Positions 9,585 through 18,189 of a stretch of 64,000 nucleotides of DNA are shown here, in pieces. Origin of the DNA: Fortiea contorta PCC 7126 (GTDB lineage Bacteria > Cyanobacteriota > Cyanobacteriia > Cyanobacteriales > Nostocaceae); assembly GCF_000332295.1 (NCBI RefSeq), contig NZ_KB235930.1, positions 1,617,895-1,681,894 of the forward strand, read 5' to 3'. The notes beneath the pieces were generated by a model, which made no database searches, was not told the DNA's origin, and saw only the letters and a program-made list of their open reading frames with translations. The position numbers were made by a program, and so were the translations under genes. Numbering within the stretch: position 1 is the first letter of the stretch; each line of letters starts with the position of its first letter.

Positions 9585-9736
9585 AGCTGAATGTAAAAAA
9601 AGATAAATCGATATGCCAGTTTAGAAGGGATAGCTATTTATCCAAATTACCCTCAGAGAGATTTTGCTGAAAAAATTCCTCATCCTTTCTATCTTTAGTC
9701 ATACGACCATGAGGGAGAATAAACTAACAAACAAAT
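9585..9736. other. Upstream region of the antiporter, no gene seen
   Basis: AT-rich spacer between the antiporter start and the 63-bp repeat array. It presumably carries the antiporter promoter, but no convincing -10/-35 pair or operator was recognised. Confidence 0.4.
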
Positions 9737-10030
9737 TGATTTTTCAACGAACGCTTATGCATTTGTCGCCAACGCTTGAACAAAACTTGTAAATCAATTC
9801 ACGTTTTCGCTCATCGCTTATGCATTTGTCGCTAACGTTTGAACAAAACTTGCAAATCAATTAACGTTTTCGCTCATCGCTTATGCATTTGTCGCTAACG
9901 CTTGAACAAAACTTATGAATGAACTCACGTTTTTATCCAACGTTTATGCATTGGCGATAAACACTTAAACAAAACTTATGAATGAGTCCACGTTTTTAAT
10001 TAACGCTTGAGCAAAACTCACAAATGACCC
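9737..10030. repeat. 63-bp tandem repeat, four copies plus a partial
   Basis: The element beginning CGCTTATGCATTTGTCGC recurs at 9752, 9815, 9878 and 9941, exactly 63 bp apart, and a shortened fifth copy begins near 10004. Each copy also carries a GCTTGAACAAAACTT segment and a CACGTTTT segment. Copies 2 and 3 are nearly identical and copies 1 and 4 have drifted. Although 63 is divisible by three, all frames tested on both strands contain stops, so the array is non-coding. Confidence 0.88.
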
Positions 10031-10130
10031 ATCAATATAACAATACCCAATTACATAAGCTACACCCTGGCTAGCCTAAGCGCCCTTATTTCCCAGCCCT
10101 TAACCTCAACTAGACGCTATATCTCAAAGG

Positions 10131-10361
10131 CTATACAAATAAAAAGAAAGCAATTAAAATAGCGCTGAGAGCGAAGGCAAAAACAATCGCGTATTCAACC
10201 CGGCGACTAAAAAATCCCACAGCAGCAATCAGAGCGATCGCTAAACCAACCATACCCACATACTGCTCTTTTTGTAACCCACGAGCAACCAATGGGTCTT
10301 GTCCTGGTGGTGGAGTTTCTTGAACCGTTTTTGCGGAAGTTTCTTGTATAAACAAATTCAT
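10131..10361 (-). CDS. Small two-helix membrane protein, unknown function
   Basis: A 76-residue protein. Residues 1-33 are polar and proline-rich (ETPPPGQDPLVARG), followed by two hydrophobic segments at about 34-52 (YVGMVGLAIALIAAVGFF) and 57-76 (YAIVFAFALSAILIAFFLFV) joined by a SRRVE turn. It ends within the second helix. This layout resembles small cyanobacterial thylakoid or plasma-membrane subunits, but no family was recognised. Its hydrophobic pattern and a clean ATG support a real gene. It is divergent from the rhomboid genes. Confidence 0.6.
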   Translation of the reverse strand: MNLFIQETSAKTVQETPPPGQDPLVARGLQKEQYVGMVGLAIALIAAVGFFSRRVEYAIVFAFALSAILIAFFLFV

Positions 10362-10630
10362 AAAGTCAAAAAAATACGTCTTTATACTTAATTAAAGATA
10401 TTTTTTGGTTAAGAGTTGCTCTTACCCTTTTTCCTTTTAAGCAATAAATAGCCTCAGATAAAACTATCTTGGGGATGATTATATAATTATGCTGAAAATG
10501 TTATTTTTACCGAAAAATTCCCATAAACAGAGTGTTTATTGAGCATCAAGTATTCATCCACTAGCCAGAAGCACACACTTGCAAAATCCGTTACTTTGAG
10601 GTAGTTGCTCAACAATTAGGAATAAAACTA

Positions 10631-11344
10631 GTGGTACCCATCAGAGATAATAACCCCACCCAGATCACACCTTACGTTACATACGGATTAATAGCTGCGA
10701 ACGTCCTAGCTTTTATTTATGAAGCTAGTCTCCCTCCCCAAGCATTAAATGGTTTTTTACATCTAGCAGCTGTAGTCCCCAGAGAACTCAGCTTAAGTTT
10801 TGCTGGCGTAGCTATTAATCAGCCAGTACCAGAATGGGCGACTTTGATTACTTCCCAATTTTTGCATGGTGGCTTATTGCATCTTGCAGGCAATATGTTA
10901 TTTCTCTGGATTTTTGGTAATAATGTTGAAGATAAATTAGGTCATGCTAGATATTTATTTTTCTATTTATCTTGTGGAGTTTTAGCGTCTTTAGCCCAAT
11001 GGTTCTTCGCACAGAATTCTAACATTCCTTCTCTGGGTGCGAGTGGTGCGATCGCTGGCGTCATGGGTGCATACATCCTCCGCTTTCCCCAAGCCGAAAT
11101 TCTGGGCGTCGTTCCCCTAGGATTTTTCTTTCCCACCTTCCGCGTCCCAGCATATTTCTTTTTAGGATTTTGGTTTCTTCAACAAGCTTTCTACGGAATT
11201 GGTACCATCGAAGCACGTACCAACGTCGGGATGGAAAGTGGCGGTGTCGCCTACTGGGCCCATGCTGGCGGCTTTTTAGTTGGCGCAATTCTCGGCCCCC
11301 TGTTAGGTTTGTTCAGCGATAAAACACAGGAAGAATATTTTTAG
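10631..11344 (+). CDS. Rhomboid family intramembrane serine protease (copy 1)
   Basis: A 237-residue membrane protein with about six hydrophobic helices. The catalytic serine is Ser138 in GASGAIAGVMGAY and the partner histidine is His211 in YWAHAGGFLVG. The HGGLLHLAGN segment (79-88) supplies the oxyanion-region His and Asn. Rhomboids cut transmembrane helices of membrane protein substrates; the substrate here is unknown. The gene starts with GTG (10631). A homologous second copy follows 205 nt downstream on the same strand, so the pair is a tandem duplication. Compared with copy 2 it has extra residues before the first catalytic-core helix (GVAINQPVPEWA). Confidence 0.92.
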   Translation: MVPIRDNNPTQITPYVTYGLIAANVLAFIYEASLPPQALNGFLHLAAVVPRELSLSFAGVAINQPVPEWATLITSQFLHGGLLHLAGNMLFLWIFGNNVEDKLGHARYLFFYLSCGVLASLAQWFFAQNSNIPSLGASGAIAGVMGAYILRFPQAEILGVVPLGFFFPTFRVPAYFFLGFWFLQQAFYGIGTIEARTNVGMESGGVAYWAHAGGFLVGAILGPLLGLFSDKTQEEYF

Positions 11345-11549
11345 AGGTTAGGGGCTAGAGGTTAGAGGTTAGAGGTTAGAGAAGAGTTATCGAATCGATA
11401 GTACCAATAGTACATAATACTTATTCAAAGTAACCCATAACCCCTAATCCCTAAACCCTAATCCCTCACCCCTAATCCCTCACCCCTGACTGATCAACTG
11501 CCTCCTAATCAAGCTATATTGCAATTATCAATGATTAGAAAAAACACCT
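11345..11549. repeat. Degenerate heptamer repeats between the rhomboid genes
   Basis: The spacer contains a GAGGTTA/GGGGCTAGAGGTTAGAGG array (about 11343-11380) and, on the other side, CCTAATCCCTAAACCC and CCCCTAATCCCTCA runs (about 11443-11490). These complementary heptamer-like arrays could pair with each other in RNA. No gene was seen. Confidence 0.7.
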
Positions 11550-12224
11550 GTGTTTCCTCTCTACGACGAAAATCAGACGCGAATCACGCCGTATATCACC
11601 TACGGCTTGATTGGCATGAATATTTTAGTTTTTCTTCATCAACTTAGTCTATCGAGTGAACAGCTAAAGCTGTTTTTTGATCTGTATGCAGTAGTACCAA
11701 AACAACTAACTACTAACTTTGCTGGTGAATGGACAACACTATTCACATCGCAATTTTTACACGGTAGTTGGTGGCACTTAATCTCCAATATGTTGTTTCT
11801 CTGGGTTTTTGGTAACAATATTGAAGACCGCTTGGGTCATCTCAAATATCTAATTTTTTATTTGGCGTGCGGTGCTTTGGCGGCTTTGTGTCAGTGGTTT
11901 ATTGGAATGAATTCTATCATTCCTTCCTTGGGAGCTAGTGGTGCAATTTCGGGAATCTTGGGTGCATACATTATCCGCTTCCCACAGGCTAGAATCATGA
12001 GCTTAGTTTTCTTAGGGTTTTTCGTCACCACTATCAGAATTCCAGCTTTGGTTTTGATTGGAATTTTCTTTATTCAAAATGTCATCTCCGGTTTATTCAG
12101 TCTCCAAGCAGCAGCTAACATGAGTGTGGAAACTGGCGGAGTCGCCTACTGGGCACATATCGGTGGCTTTGTTTTTGGTCTAATTCTCGCTCCTTTATTT
12201 GGGTTATTTCGACGCGAATATTAA
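11550..12224 (+). CDS. Rhomboid family intramembrane serine protease (copy 2)
   Basis: A 224-residue paralog of the gene just upstream, with the same start pattern (FPLYDENQTRITPYITYGL against VPIRDNNPTQITPYVTYGL). The catalytic residues are intact: Ser130 in GASGAISGILGAY, His203 in YWAHIGGFVFG and Asn80 in the HGSWWHLISN segment. Six membrane segments are evident. It starts with GTG. The two copies differ in the loop before helix 2 and in the helix 5 region, so their substrates may have diverged. It is followed by a long low-complexity repeat. Confidence 0.92.
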   Translation: MFPLYDENQTRITPYITYGLIGMNILVFLHQLSLSSEQLKLFFDLYAVVPKQLTTNFAGEWTTLFTSQFLHGSWWHLISNMLFLWVFGNNIEDRLGHLKYLIFYLACGALAALCQWFIGMNSIIPSLGASGAISGILGAYIIRFPQARIMSLVFLGFFVTTIRIPALVLIGIFFIQNVISGLFSLQAAANMSVETGGVAYWAHIGGFVFGLILAPLFGLFRREY

Positions 12225-12235
12225 ACATAGCAAAG

Positions 12236-12428
12236 ATGGGGAGCTTGGGAAGTGTGGGGAGTGTGGGAGGAGGGGGAGGTGTGGGAAGAGGGGGAAGTGT
12301 GGGAAGTGTGGGAGGAGGGGGAGGTGTGGGAGGAAGGAGAAGATAGCAAGCGTAAGCATAAATTCTTTTTCTCCCCATCTCCCCATCTCCCCATCTCCCC
12401 ATCTCCCCATCTCCCCATCTCCCCACAC
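12236..12428. repeat. Purine-rich and CCCCATCT low-complexity arrays
   Basis: The plus strand first carries about 110 nt of GGGGAGTGTGGGAGG-like sequence and then, after a short unique stretch, six or seven tandem copies of the octamer CCCCATCT. The two halves are partly complementary and could fold back on each other. Short open frames in both directions here are products of the low complexity, not genes. Confidence 0.85.
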
Positions 12429-12429
12429 C

Positions 12430-14565
12430 CTATCTCGACACTTCCGCTGATTCTAAAACTGGTTGTGGTTGGGAAACAATGATATCAGTCGCATTGATGA
12501 TTGCTCCCAATAACCCCAATTCAGATTCCATTAATTGATCAACCGCTTCACTCAACATATTTTCTTGTGTGTAGCTTGGTCGTGTCACCAAGACTATACC
12601 GTCGCTGTGTGGTTGGATTAATAATGGATCATTAGATAAACTGAGAGGACTAGTATCTAAAATCACTAAATCATAGCGGGCGCGGGCATCTTTTATCAGG
12701 CTGTGCATTTCGCTTGATTCCAATACAGATGCAGATTGGCGCACTGGGCCAGGACTAGGAATAATGTATAAATTTTCAACATCAGGAACTAAGCGAATAC
12801 ACTCACTCAAGCTGGCATAATAGCGTAGAGGTTCGATGGTGGCGTCGGGATCAGCAGCCAGTTTCAGGGATGAACAACAAGAAGGCGATCGCAAATCTGT
12901 TTCAATAATTAAGGTTCTTTTTCCAGCACGAGCTGAAGCTATTCCCAAGTTGTAAGCACTGGCGGTTTTCCCTTCGGTACTGCTGACGCTGGTAATCAAT
13001 ACCACCTTTAATTGTTTACCACCAATGCGGTGTAAATTACTGCGGAATTTCTCATAAAATTCTAAATAGGGAGAATATAAAGACAACATCGCTGGTACAG
13101 CAGTTGAATCTAGACTCTCAATTGGCATCATTGGTAATTCTCCCAAAATTGCCACTTCTTTTTGCTTGAGGTTCTCCCGGATATCTTCCTTGGTTTTGTA
13201 GGTTCCTTCCAAAGCACCTAACAAAAATATCACCCCACCACCAACCACTAAACCCATAAAACCACCAACACCGATGGTGATGGGTACACTCTTCGGTTTC
13301 GTGGTGAGCGGGAGAATAGATGGAACTTTGGCGATACTGAGACTAGTAACGGTTTCAGCTTCAGCAGTTTTGGCATCTGTGAGTTTAGCTTGCATTTGGT
13401 CATAGACAGCTTTTTTCAGTGCGACTTCTTGTTCTAAACGCGATCGCTCCAATTGTTTGTTAGGTATGAGAGAATATTCCCGGCGTAATCGCACTTCTTC
13501 TCTAATTTGCTGCGCCAGTTGTTGTTGTAGTGTCTCTCGTTGAGTTTGCAAAGCCACCATCTGATTTGCTAGCAGTTGTCTAGCTGGATCTAAGTTGCTT
13601 TGAGTGCGGATATTCTGCACATTATTAGCTAACGGCGCCGCCATCCCATTACCACCAATGACCTCAGCCGCACGTTGTTGTAACAATTCTTCAGAAGCTT
13701 GTTTTTGACGCTGTAACTGAATCATGGTCGGGTGTTCAGGACGCAAATCTTTTCTGAGTAAAGCGATTTGTGACTCAGTTTGATAAATCTGCGATCGCAA
13801 ATTAGCAATAATCAAATCAGCACTCAAAGCTGAAGAAATCGAAGCCTGCTTGACATTTAAGCCCAATTTATCCTGCAAACTCCGAATTTGAGCATCCAGC
13901 CCCGAAATAGTGAGTTGAATTTGTCTTTGCTGACTTTGGCTACTAGTGACAGCACCTAACAAACTACCATTTTCTGCTGCTAATATTGCTGGGCGTTCTC
14001 TGCGATCGTACAGTTCTAGTTTCTTTTCTGCTGCTTGCAGTTCTGCCTTCACCTGCGGTAAACGCTCATTAATTTTATTAATAATTGCGTTTAATCGTTG
14101 ACTGTTAATATTACCACTCAAATTAATCATTGCTAGCATCAATTCTTGCAATATCTCTCTCGCTAACTTGGCATTACTATCTTTATATTTAAGTCCAATA
14201 ACAGCAGATGAAGCATCTGCTTCCTTCCCCGGTTCAGCTTTTTTCGGCAGACTAATTGCTACATTTTTACCAATCTTTTGTGGCTTAACATTGACCTTCA
14301 TCGCCACAGTTTCAATTATTTGATTCGATAACAAAACTTCTTCACTGAGAGTTTGTCCTTGCTGTTGAATTTCGCTACCAGTTGCAGAAAATGAAACTGG
14401 CGGTCGATTATATGTCAATGCACCATCAGCTATATATACAGGCGGTGGATCAGGTTGTAGTGCTACCACCATCGAACCCGCCACAACCACAGCACAACTA
14501 GCGAGTCCAATCCACTTATATTTTTCAAAAGCAATCAAATAGCGTTTAACAATTGGGGGCGTCAT
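12430..14565 (-). CDS. Wzc-like exopolysaccharide co-polymerase with CpsD-type ATPase domain
   Basis: A 711-residue inner-membrane protein. It has a Wzz chain-length domain with membrane helices at about 18-36 and 427-451, long coiled coil between (about 160-400), and a cytoplasmic P-loop domain. The Walker A-like SVSSTEGKT lies at 526-534, the A' motif TLIIETD at 551-557 and Walker B LVILDTSP at 633-640. Bacterial BY-kinases normally end in a tyrosine cluster that is autophosphorylated. This tail (QPQPVLESAEVSR) has none, so regulation must differ or use other tyrosines. It follows the Wza-like gene by 89 nt on the same strand, forming the export pair of an EPS cluster. Confidence 0.9.
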   Translation of the reverse strand: MTPPIVKRYLIAFEKYKWIGLASCAVVVAGSMVVALQPDPPPVYIADGALTYNRPPVSFSATGSEIQQQGQTLSEEVLLSNQIIETVAMKVNVKPQKIGKNVAISLPKKAEPGKEADASSAVIGLKYKDSNAKLAREILQELMLAMINLSGNINSQRLNAIINKINERLPQVKAELQAAEKKLELYDRRERPAILAAENGSLLGAVTSSQSQQRQIQLTISGLDAQIRSLQDKLGLNVKQASISSALSADLIIANLRSQIYQTESQIALLRKDLRPEHPTMIQLQRQKQASEELLQQRAAEVIGGNGMAAPLANNVQNIRTQSNLDPARQLLANQMVALQTQRETLQQQLAQQIREEVRLRREYSLIPNKQLERSRLEQEVALKKAVYDQMQAKLTDAKTAEAETVTSLSIAKVPSILPLTTKPKSVPITIGVGGFMGLVVGGGVIFLLGALEGTYKTKEDIRENLKQKEVAILGELPMMPIESLDSTAVPAMLSLYSPYLEFYEKFRSNLHRIGGKQLKVVLITSVSSTEGKTASAYNLGIASARAGKRTLIIETDLRSPSCCSSLKLAADPDATIEPLRYYASLSECIRLVPDVENLYIIPSPGPVRQSASVLESSEMHSLIKDARARYDLVILDTSPLSLSNDPLLIQPHSDGIVLVTRPSYTQENMLSEAVDQLMESELGLLGAIINATDIIVSQPQPVLESAEVSR

Positions 14566-14654
14566 TTGTTGTTAGTTATTAATTATTGGTTATTGGTTAT
14601 TTCTCCTCCACCACCCCACAACTCCCGCAAGCAGAAACAGAATCAAAAGCGGAT

Positions 14655-15995
14655 CTATTTTGTAGAGCCACCGGTGAAGAAATCAAAGAAACGAATAAAG
14701 CTTTGGATATTGAAAAATGGTTGGGTGATAGTAGTCAGAGCATTAGTAATTCTACCGATGAGGTTACGACCAACAACGATAACATCATTATCTTGCAACG
14801 CCACATTTTGAGACGCATCGCCCCCCAAAGCTTTTTTGGCATCAAGCCTCTGGGTGACGGCTTGACCTCTTTCTGGGTCGAAACGTACTAGAGCAATATC
14901 ACGGAGATTGGCGGTGTTAAGATTAACGCCTCCCAAAGCATCGACAAAACTGCTGCCATTAGGTAAAGTTTGATTGATAATTCCCCCAGCAGCGTAGTTG
15001 AGAATCCTGACTTTAATCTGCGGTACAGCTAAAGTAGAACGGGATACTAAATTGCGATCATAGCCATCATCAGTACCAACCTCACGACGTGGTACAACAA
15101 CAGCATCACCATCTTGCAGCCGTAAGATAGGAACAGATTTACCATTTTGTAACGTCGCATATAAGTCGATATTTTGTGAAATCACAGAACCATCAATTAA
15201 TCGCCGACGCACTACTATCTGTCGTAAATCTGCAACAGTTGTCGAACCACCAGCTGTGAGCACAGCATCACCCACACGCAGTGTAGGGGTAGAAATGTTA
15301 TAAATACCCGGTCGAAACACTTCCCCGCTGACAGTTACTTGCACCGGTCTTGGCCTAGCTAGGGAAACCACCACCACCGGATCAGTCAAGAAGCGACTGA
15401 AACCCAAGCGAATTTTTTCTTGCGCTTCTGCCAAACTCAAGCCTTGTAGAGAGACAGTGCCTAATTCTGGCACTAAGATGTTGCCTTCTAAATTAACTGC
15501 TGTCTGGAAACTGAAATCCTGACCCTGTTTCAACAATGATAAAACTAAGACCGGATTAATCACATAACGATTGAGGAGCGATCGCACTTTTTCTTGTGCT
15601 GCTAATAAAGTCAAACCCTCTAATGACACTGTACCTAAAAGTGGTACAGTTACATTACCTTCTGGATTAATTACGGCTTGAAAACTCAAGTCAGGAAAGC
15701 GCTGAACTACAACACTGATGCTATCTCCAGACCCCAAGCGATAAGCACCATCAGGGCGCCGTATCTCCACATCAACTATATCCCCAGGCCCTAAAAGATA
15801 GCGGTTAAGCTGGGGAGAAATTTCATTATTAAAACCTAGAGGTGCAGGTTCTACATTGCTTGGTGATGTTGCTGGAGATGGTAAAGTCTGGGCAACAACA
15901 GGTTGAATTACCGTTGTCGCCAAAGTGCTTAACTGAAGACCAACAACACACAAAATGCTGAATGCACGGTTATGGGATCTAAAAGCTATAAACAT
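14655..15995 (-). CDS. Wza-like polysaccharide export protein (SLBB domains)
   Basis: A 446-residue secreted/outer-membrane polysaccharide export protein. A signal peptide is visible (hydrophobic core SILCVVGLQLSTLATTVI, likely cleavage after VVAQ near residue 36). Next come the Poly_export start YLLGPGDIVDVEIR and two in-tandem copies of a unit ending in NPEGNVTVPLLGTVSLEGLT and NLEGNILVPELGTVSLQGLS. Further SLBB-like domains follow (VTVSGEVFRPGIYNI, then VRILNYAAGGIINQTLPNG). The duplicated first unit is worth noting. It should form the outer-membrane exit for the polysaccharide whose length is set by the Wzc-like protein downstream. Confidence 0.9.
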   Translation of the reverse strand: MFIAFRSHNRAFSILCVVGLQLSTLATTVIQPVVAQTLPSPATSPSNVEPAPLGFNNEISPQLNRYLLGPGDIVDVEIRRPDGAYRLGSGDSISVVVQRFPDLSFQAVINPEGNVTVPLLGTVSLEGLTLLAAQEKVRSLLNRYVINPVLVLSLLKQGQDFSFQTAVNLEGNILVPELGTVSLQGLSLAEAQEKIRLGFSRFLTDPVVVVSLARPRPVQVTVSGEVFRPGIYNISTPTLRVGDAVLTAGGSTTVADLRQIVVRRRLIDGSVISQNIDLYATLQNGKSVPILRLQDGDAVVVPRREVGTDDGYDRNLVSRSTLAVPQIKVRILNYAAGGIINQTLPNGSSFVDALGGVNLNTANLRDIALVRFDPERGQAVTQRLDAKKALGGDASQNVALQDNDVIVVGRNLIGRITNALTTITQPFFNIQSFIRFFDFFTGGSTK

Positions 15996-16169
15996 TTGTG
16001 CAGTAAAGCCGAAATCAAAATGAGTCGCGCCGAGTCGCCATTTTACTCTGCAAATACCGCAAGTGTCTCGTGTATATAAAATTTTTAAAAGGGAACAGGG
16101 AATAGGGAAAAGACTGTTTCAGTTGGGGTCAAATCTTCAACTGAAACCAGCAACTTAGCGCTTAAGCTC

Positions 16170-16904
16170 TCACTTCGCCTGATTCTCCAAAGCAGCCGTC
16201 ATCAAAGCGCTCTGTACCGTTTTCCCCAGGGACTCAGCTAAAGGCCAAACCGTCTCCACTTGTCCCAAAGGTTCCATAGGTATCAAAATACTAACGCCTA
16301 CCCAAGGAGTCCGTTGCTTACCCCATTGTGCAAGTTGATCTGCCAAAAACCAGCGCAGAGGTGACGGGTGTCCACCATTAGGTAAAGCGTACCACTGCAA
16401 TACAGCAAAGGTTTCCTGTGGTGTGGAGGCACGAAAATATCTAGCTTCTACTGTAATTGCAGTTGGTTGTTTAAGAGTGAATGTGGCGAGACGCGTTTCG
16501 GCTATATCCCATTTTCGCCAACGTAATCTCCCCCAACCGTTAATTTCTGACCACTCAACTTCCGGTTGATCCTTGGGACTGTTTTGTGGTAGAAGCAACA
16601 GCATAGCCTGAGTTTGCGAGTTTTGTTGCTTAATCACCTGTAGTGTCCACTTTTTTTCACCCACTTGTGGTTGGGCTTGCTCAATCGTTTGCCAACCAGG
16701 AAGGCTTAACCCCATCTTGCGTATTTGTCTTAATTCTTTAATAGTGCTCACAGGTAGCGGTTGTTTCCATTCCCATTGTCCTGTGATGTATCCGGGAATT
16801 CCTGCCAAACCTAAGAGTAACAGTAATAGCAACAGTACTACTACCTGATTCCATTTGTCTTGCTTGAGCAACTTAGATAAAGAAATCATTGGTAAAATTT
16901 GCAC
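16170..16904 (-). CDS. Cyanoexosortase system-associated protein
   Basis: A 244-residue protein with one N-terminal membrane helix (LLLLLLLLGLAGIPGYITG, about 24-42) and a soluble extracytoplasmic remainder. The WEWKQPLP and GLSLPGWQTIEQ segments and the C-terminal VGVSILIPMEPLGQ match the protein that accompanies cyanoexosortase, similar to EpsI partners of exosortases elsewhere. Its role is unknown; it is thought to support EPS assembly or exosortase action. It lies about 240 nt downstream of the exosortase gene on the same strand, with a dispersed repeat between them. Confidence 0.8.
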   Translation of the reverse strand: MQILPMISLSKLLKQDKWNQVVVLLLLLLLLGLAGIPGYITGQWEWKQPLPVSTIKELRQIRKMGLSLPGWQTIEQAQPQVGEKKWTLQVIKQQNSQTQAMLLLLPQNSPKDQPEVEWSEINGWGRLRWRKWDIAETRLATFTLKQPTAITVEARYFRASTPQETFAVLQWYALPNGGHPSPLRWFLADQLAQWGKQRTPWVGVSILIPMEPLGQVETVWPLAESLGKTVQSALMTAALENQAK

Positions 16905-16962
16905 GATTTAGGCAAAAGTTTACTTGGTAAAATTACACCATGAGTTCAGTAATATTCACACT

Positions 16963-17110
16963 TATAGCAGGGAACAGGGAAGAGGGAACAGAGAGCAGCG
17001 CGGTCTTGGGGGTTTCCCCCATGAGCGACTGCGGAGAAACAGGGTTGAAAGTCGCTTTGTATAAGTGTTTTATCGTTGGTTCATGTCCTAACCTATGTGG
17101 CTACGGCTAT
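16963..17110. repeat. About 148-bp dispersed repeat, copy A
   Basis: This segment (from TATAGCAGGGAACAGGGA to ATGTGGCTACGGCTAT) is repeated in direct orientation at 19896-20044 with only scattered differences. It contains a GGGGGTTTCCCCC palindrome and an AGAGCAGCGCGG core. The two copies bracket the exosortase and aminotransferase genes. No transposase frame is present, so it looks like a non-autonomous repeat. Confidence 0.88.
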
Positions 17111-17143
17111 ATTTAGCGATCGCTGTTTTCCTAACTATGTGCT

Positions 17144-18052
17144 TCATTCACCTGAAAGCGTTGTATCATCTGATTCTGAAGCTGGCAAATTGACCGCGAA
17201 ATAGCTATTAATCTGATTGAGAAGTGGTACTAATAACATCAACATACATGCAGAATAGAGGTCGCCACCCCAACTGTCATGCAACCAATGAAAAGCAGAT
17301 GTTTGACCTGTTCCGTGAAAAAATGTCAGCATCGTATTCCGAATAATATTGGCAATAATGCTGATGAAAATAGCCAGAGATAAAAACCACATGGGGATGC
17401 GTCGTACAGAAAAACTCCCAGTCCAATACAGCAACATTAAGCTGACATAAATAGTTGTTAATAACATTTTTAGCCCGGCACAATAAGGAGCTACTTCTAC
17501 AATTTTTCCACCAACATAGATATTGACTTCATCAACAATTACTTCCATTCCCAACTGATTAAGGATGAATCCTGCCGAGCTAGCGATAAAACTTTGCAGA
17601 GGAAAAGTATAGGGAGCAATTAAATAAGGTAAGGCAGTTGGTGTTGCTAAAAATACTAGCAATAGGGGAAATCTTTGTAATCGCCAACCTGGGATGCCTT
17701 TAAACCATAAACATAACCCAGAAAGTATAGTAGGCAAGGAAAGATTAACCCATTCGGTAACACCACTTAGATAAAAAATTCCCCCCAATAATAATAAAGT
17801 TGCCCCTAAAAAATGAGTCTTATTTGCTAGACGCTGCCATTGTTTTCGCTTTAACCAAGTTAGATAAATAGCAAATGGTAAACCAATCATCCCATGACTA
17901 AAATATTCATGTTCTGTACTAATGTTTTTGTGTAACCAACCATCTACCCAGTGTAAGAGTATTGGAGCGTAAAGGAGTACGAAAACTCCAAAGATTCCTA
18001 AATTTAAAATTTGTGATAGCTTGCGAGTTTTTGTTAGTAACTGAATCGTCAT
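17144..18052 (-). CDS. Cyanoexosortase (exosortase/archaeosortase family), probably B type
   Basis: A polytopic membrane transpeptidase of 302 residues from the chosen ATG, with about eight hydrophobic segments. The exosortase catalytic triad is present: Cys191 in EVAPYCAGLKM, Arg238 in IIANIIRNTML and His258 in HWLHDSWGG. Exosortases cut PEP-CTERM-type C-terminal signals during export and are linked to exopolysaccharide loci, as here. An in-frame TTG at 18100 would add 16 residues, but the ATG at 18052 with GAGAAA upstream is better. No PEP-CTERM substrate gene was seen in the window, so the targets are elsewhere. The B-type label is from sequence feel and is less certain than the family. 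Confidence 0.88.
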   Translation of the reverse strand: MTIQLLTKTRKLSQILNLGIFGVFVLLYAPILLHWVDGWLHKNISTEHEYFSHGMIGLPFAIYLTWLKRKQWQRLANKTHFLGATLLLLGGIFYLSGVTEWVNLSLPTILSGLCLWFKGIPGWRLQRFPLLLVFLATPTALPYLIAPYTFPLQSFIASSAGFILNQLGMEVIVDEVNIYVGGKIVEVAPYCAGLKMLLTTIYVSLMLLYWTGSFSVRRIPMWFLSLAIFISIIANIIRNTMLTFFHGTGQTSAFHWLHDSWGGDLYSACMLMLLVPLLNQINSYFAVNLPASESDDTTLSGE

Positions 18053-18189
18053 AATTTTTCTCAATGCATAATTCTCAAACTTTAGAAAATAGACACTCAA
18101 TTTTTCTACAATTATTCACAGTAATTTCCAATTGCATGAGGTACAGCATAGCTAGCCTAAGCGCCCCTATTTTCTAGCTTCTAATCTCA

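Noticed and set aside
9737-10030. Protein-coding 21-residue repeat from the 63-bp array
   Set aside because: All frames tested on both strands contain stops within the array.
12236-12428. Several overlapping 65-103-codon frames in the low-complexity region
   Set aside because: They arise from repeated CCCCATCT and GGGAGTGTGGG units, and their predicted proteins are simple repeats.
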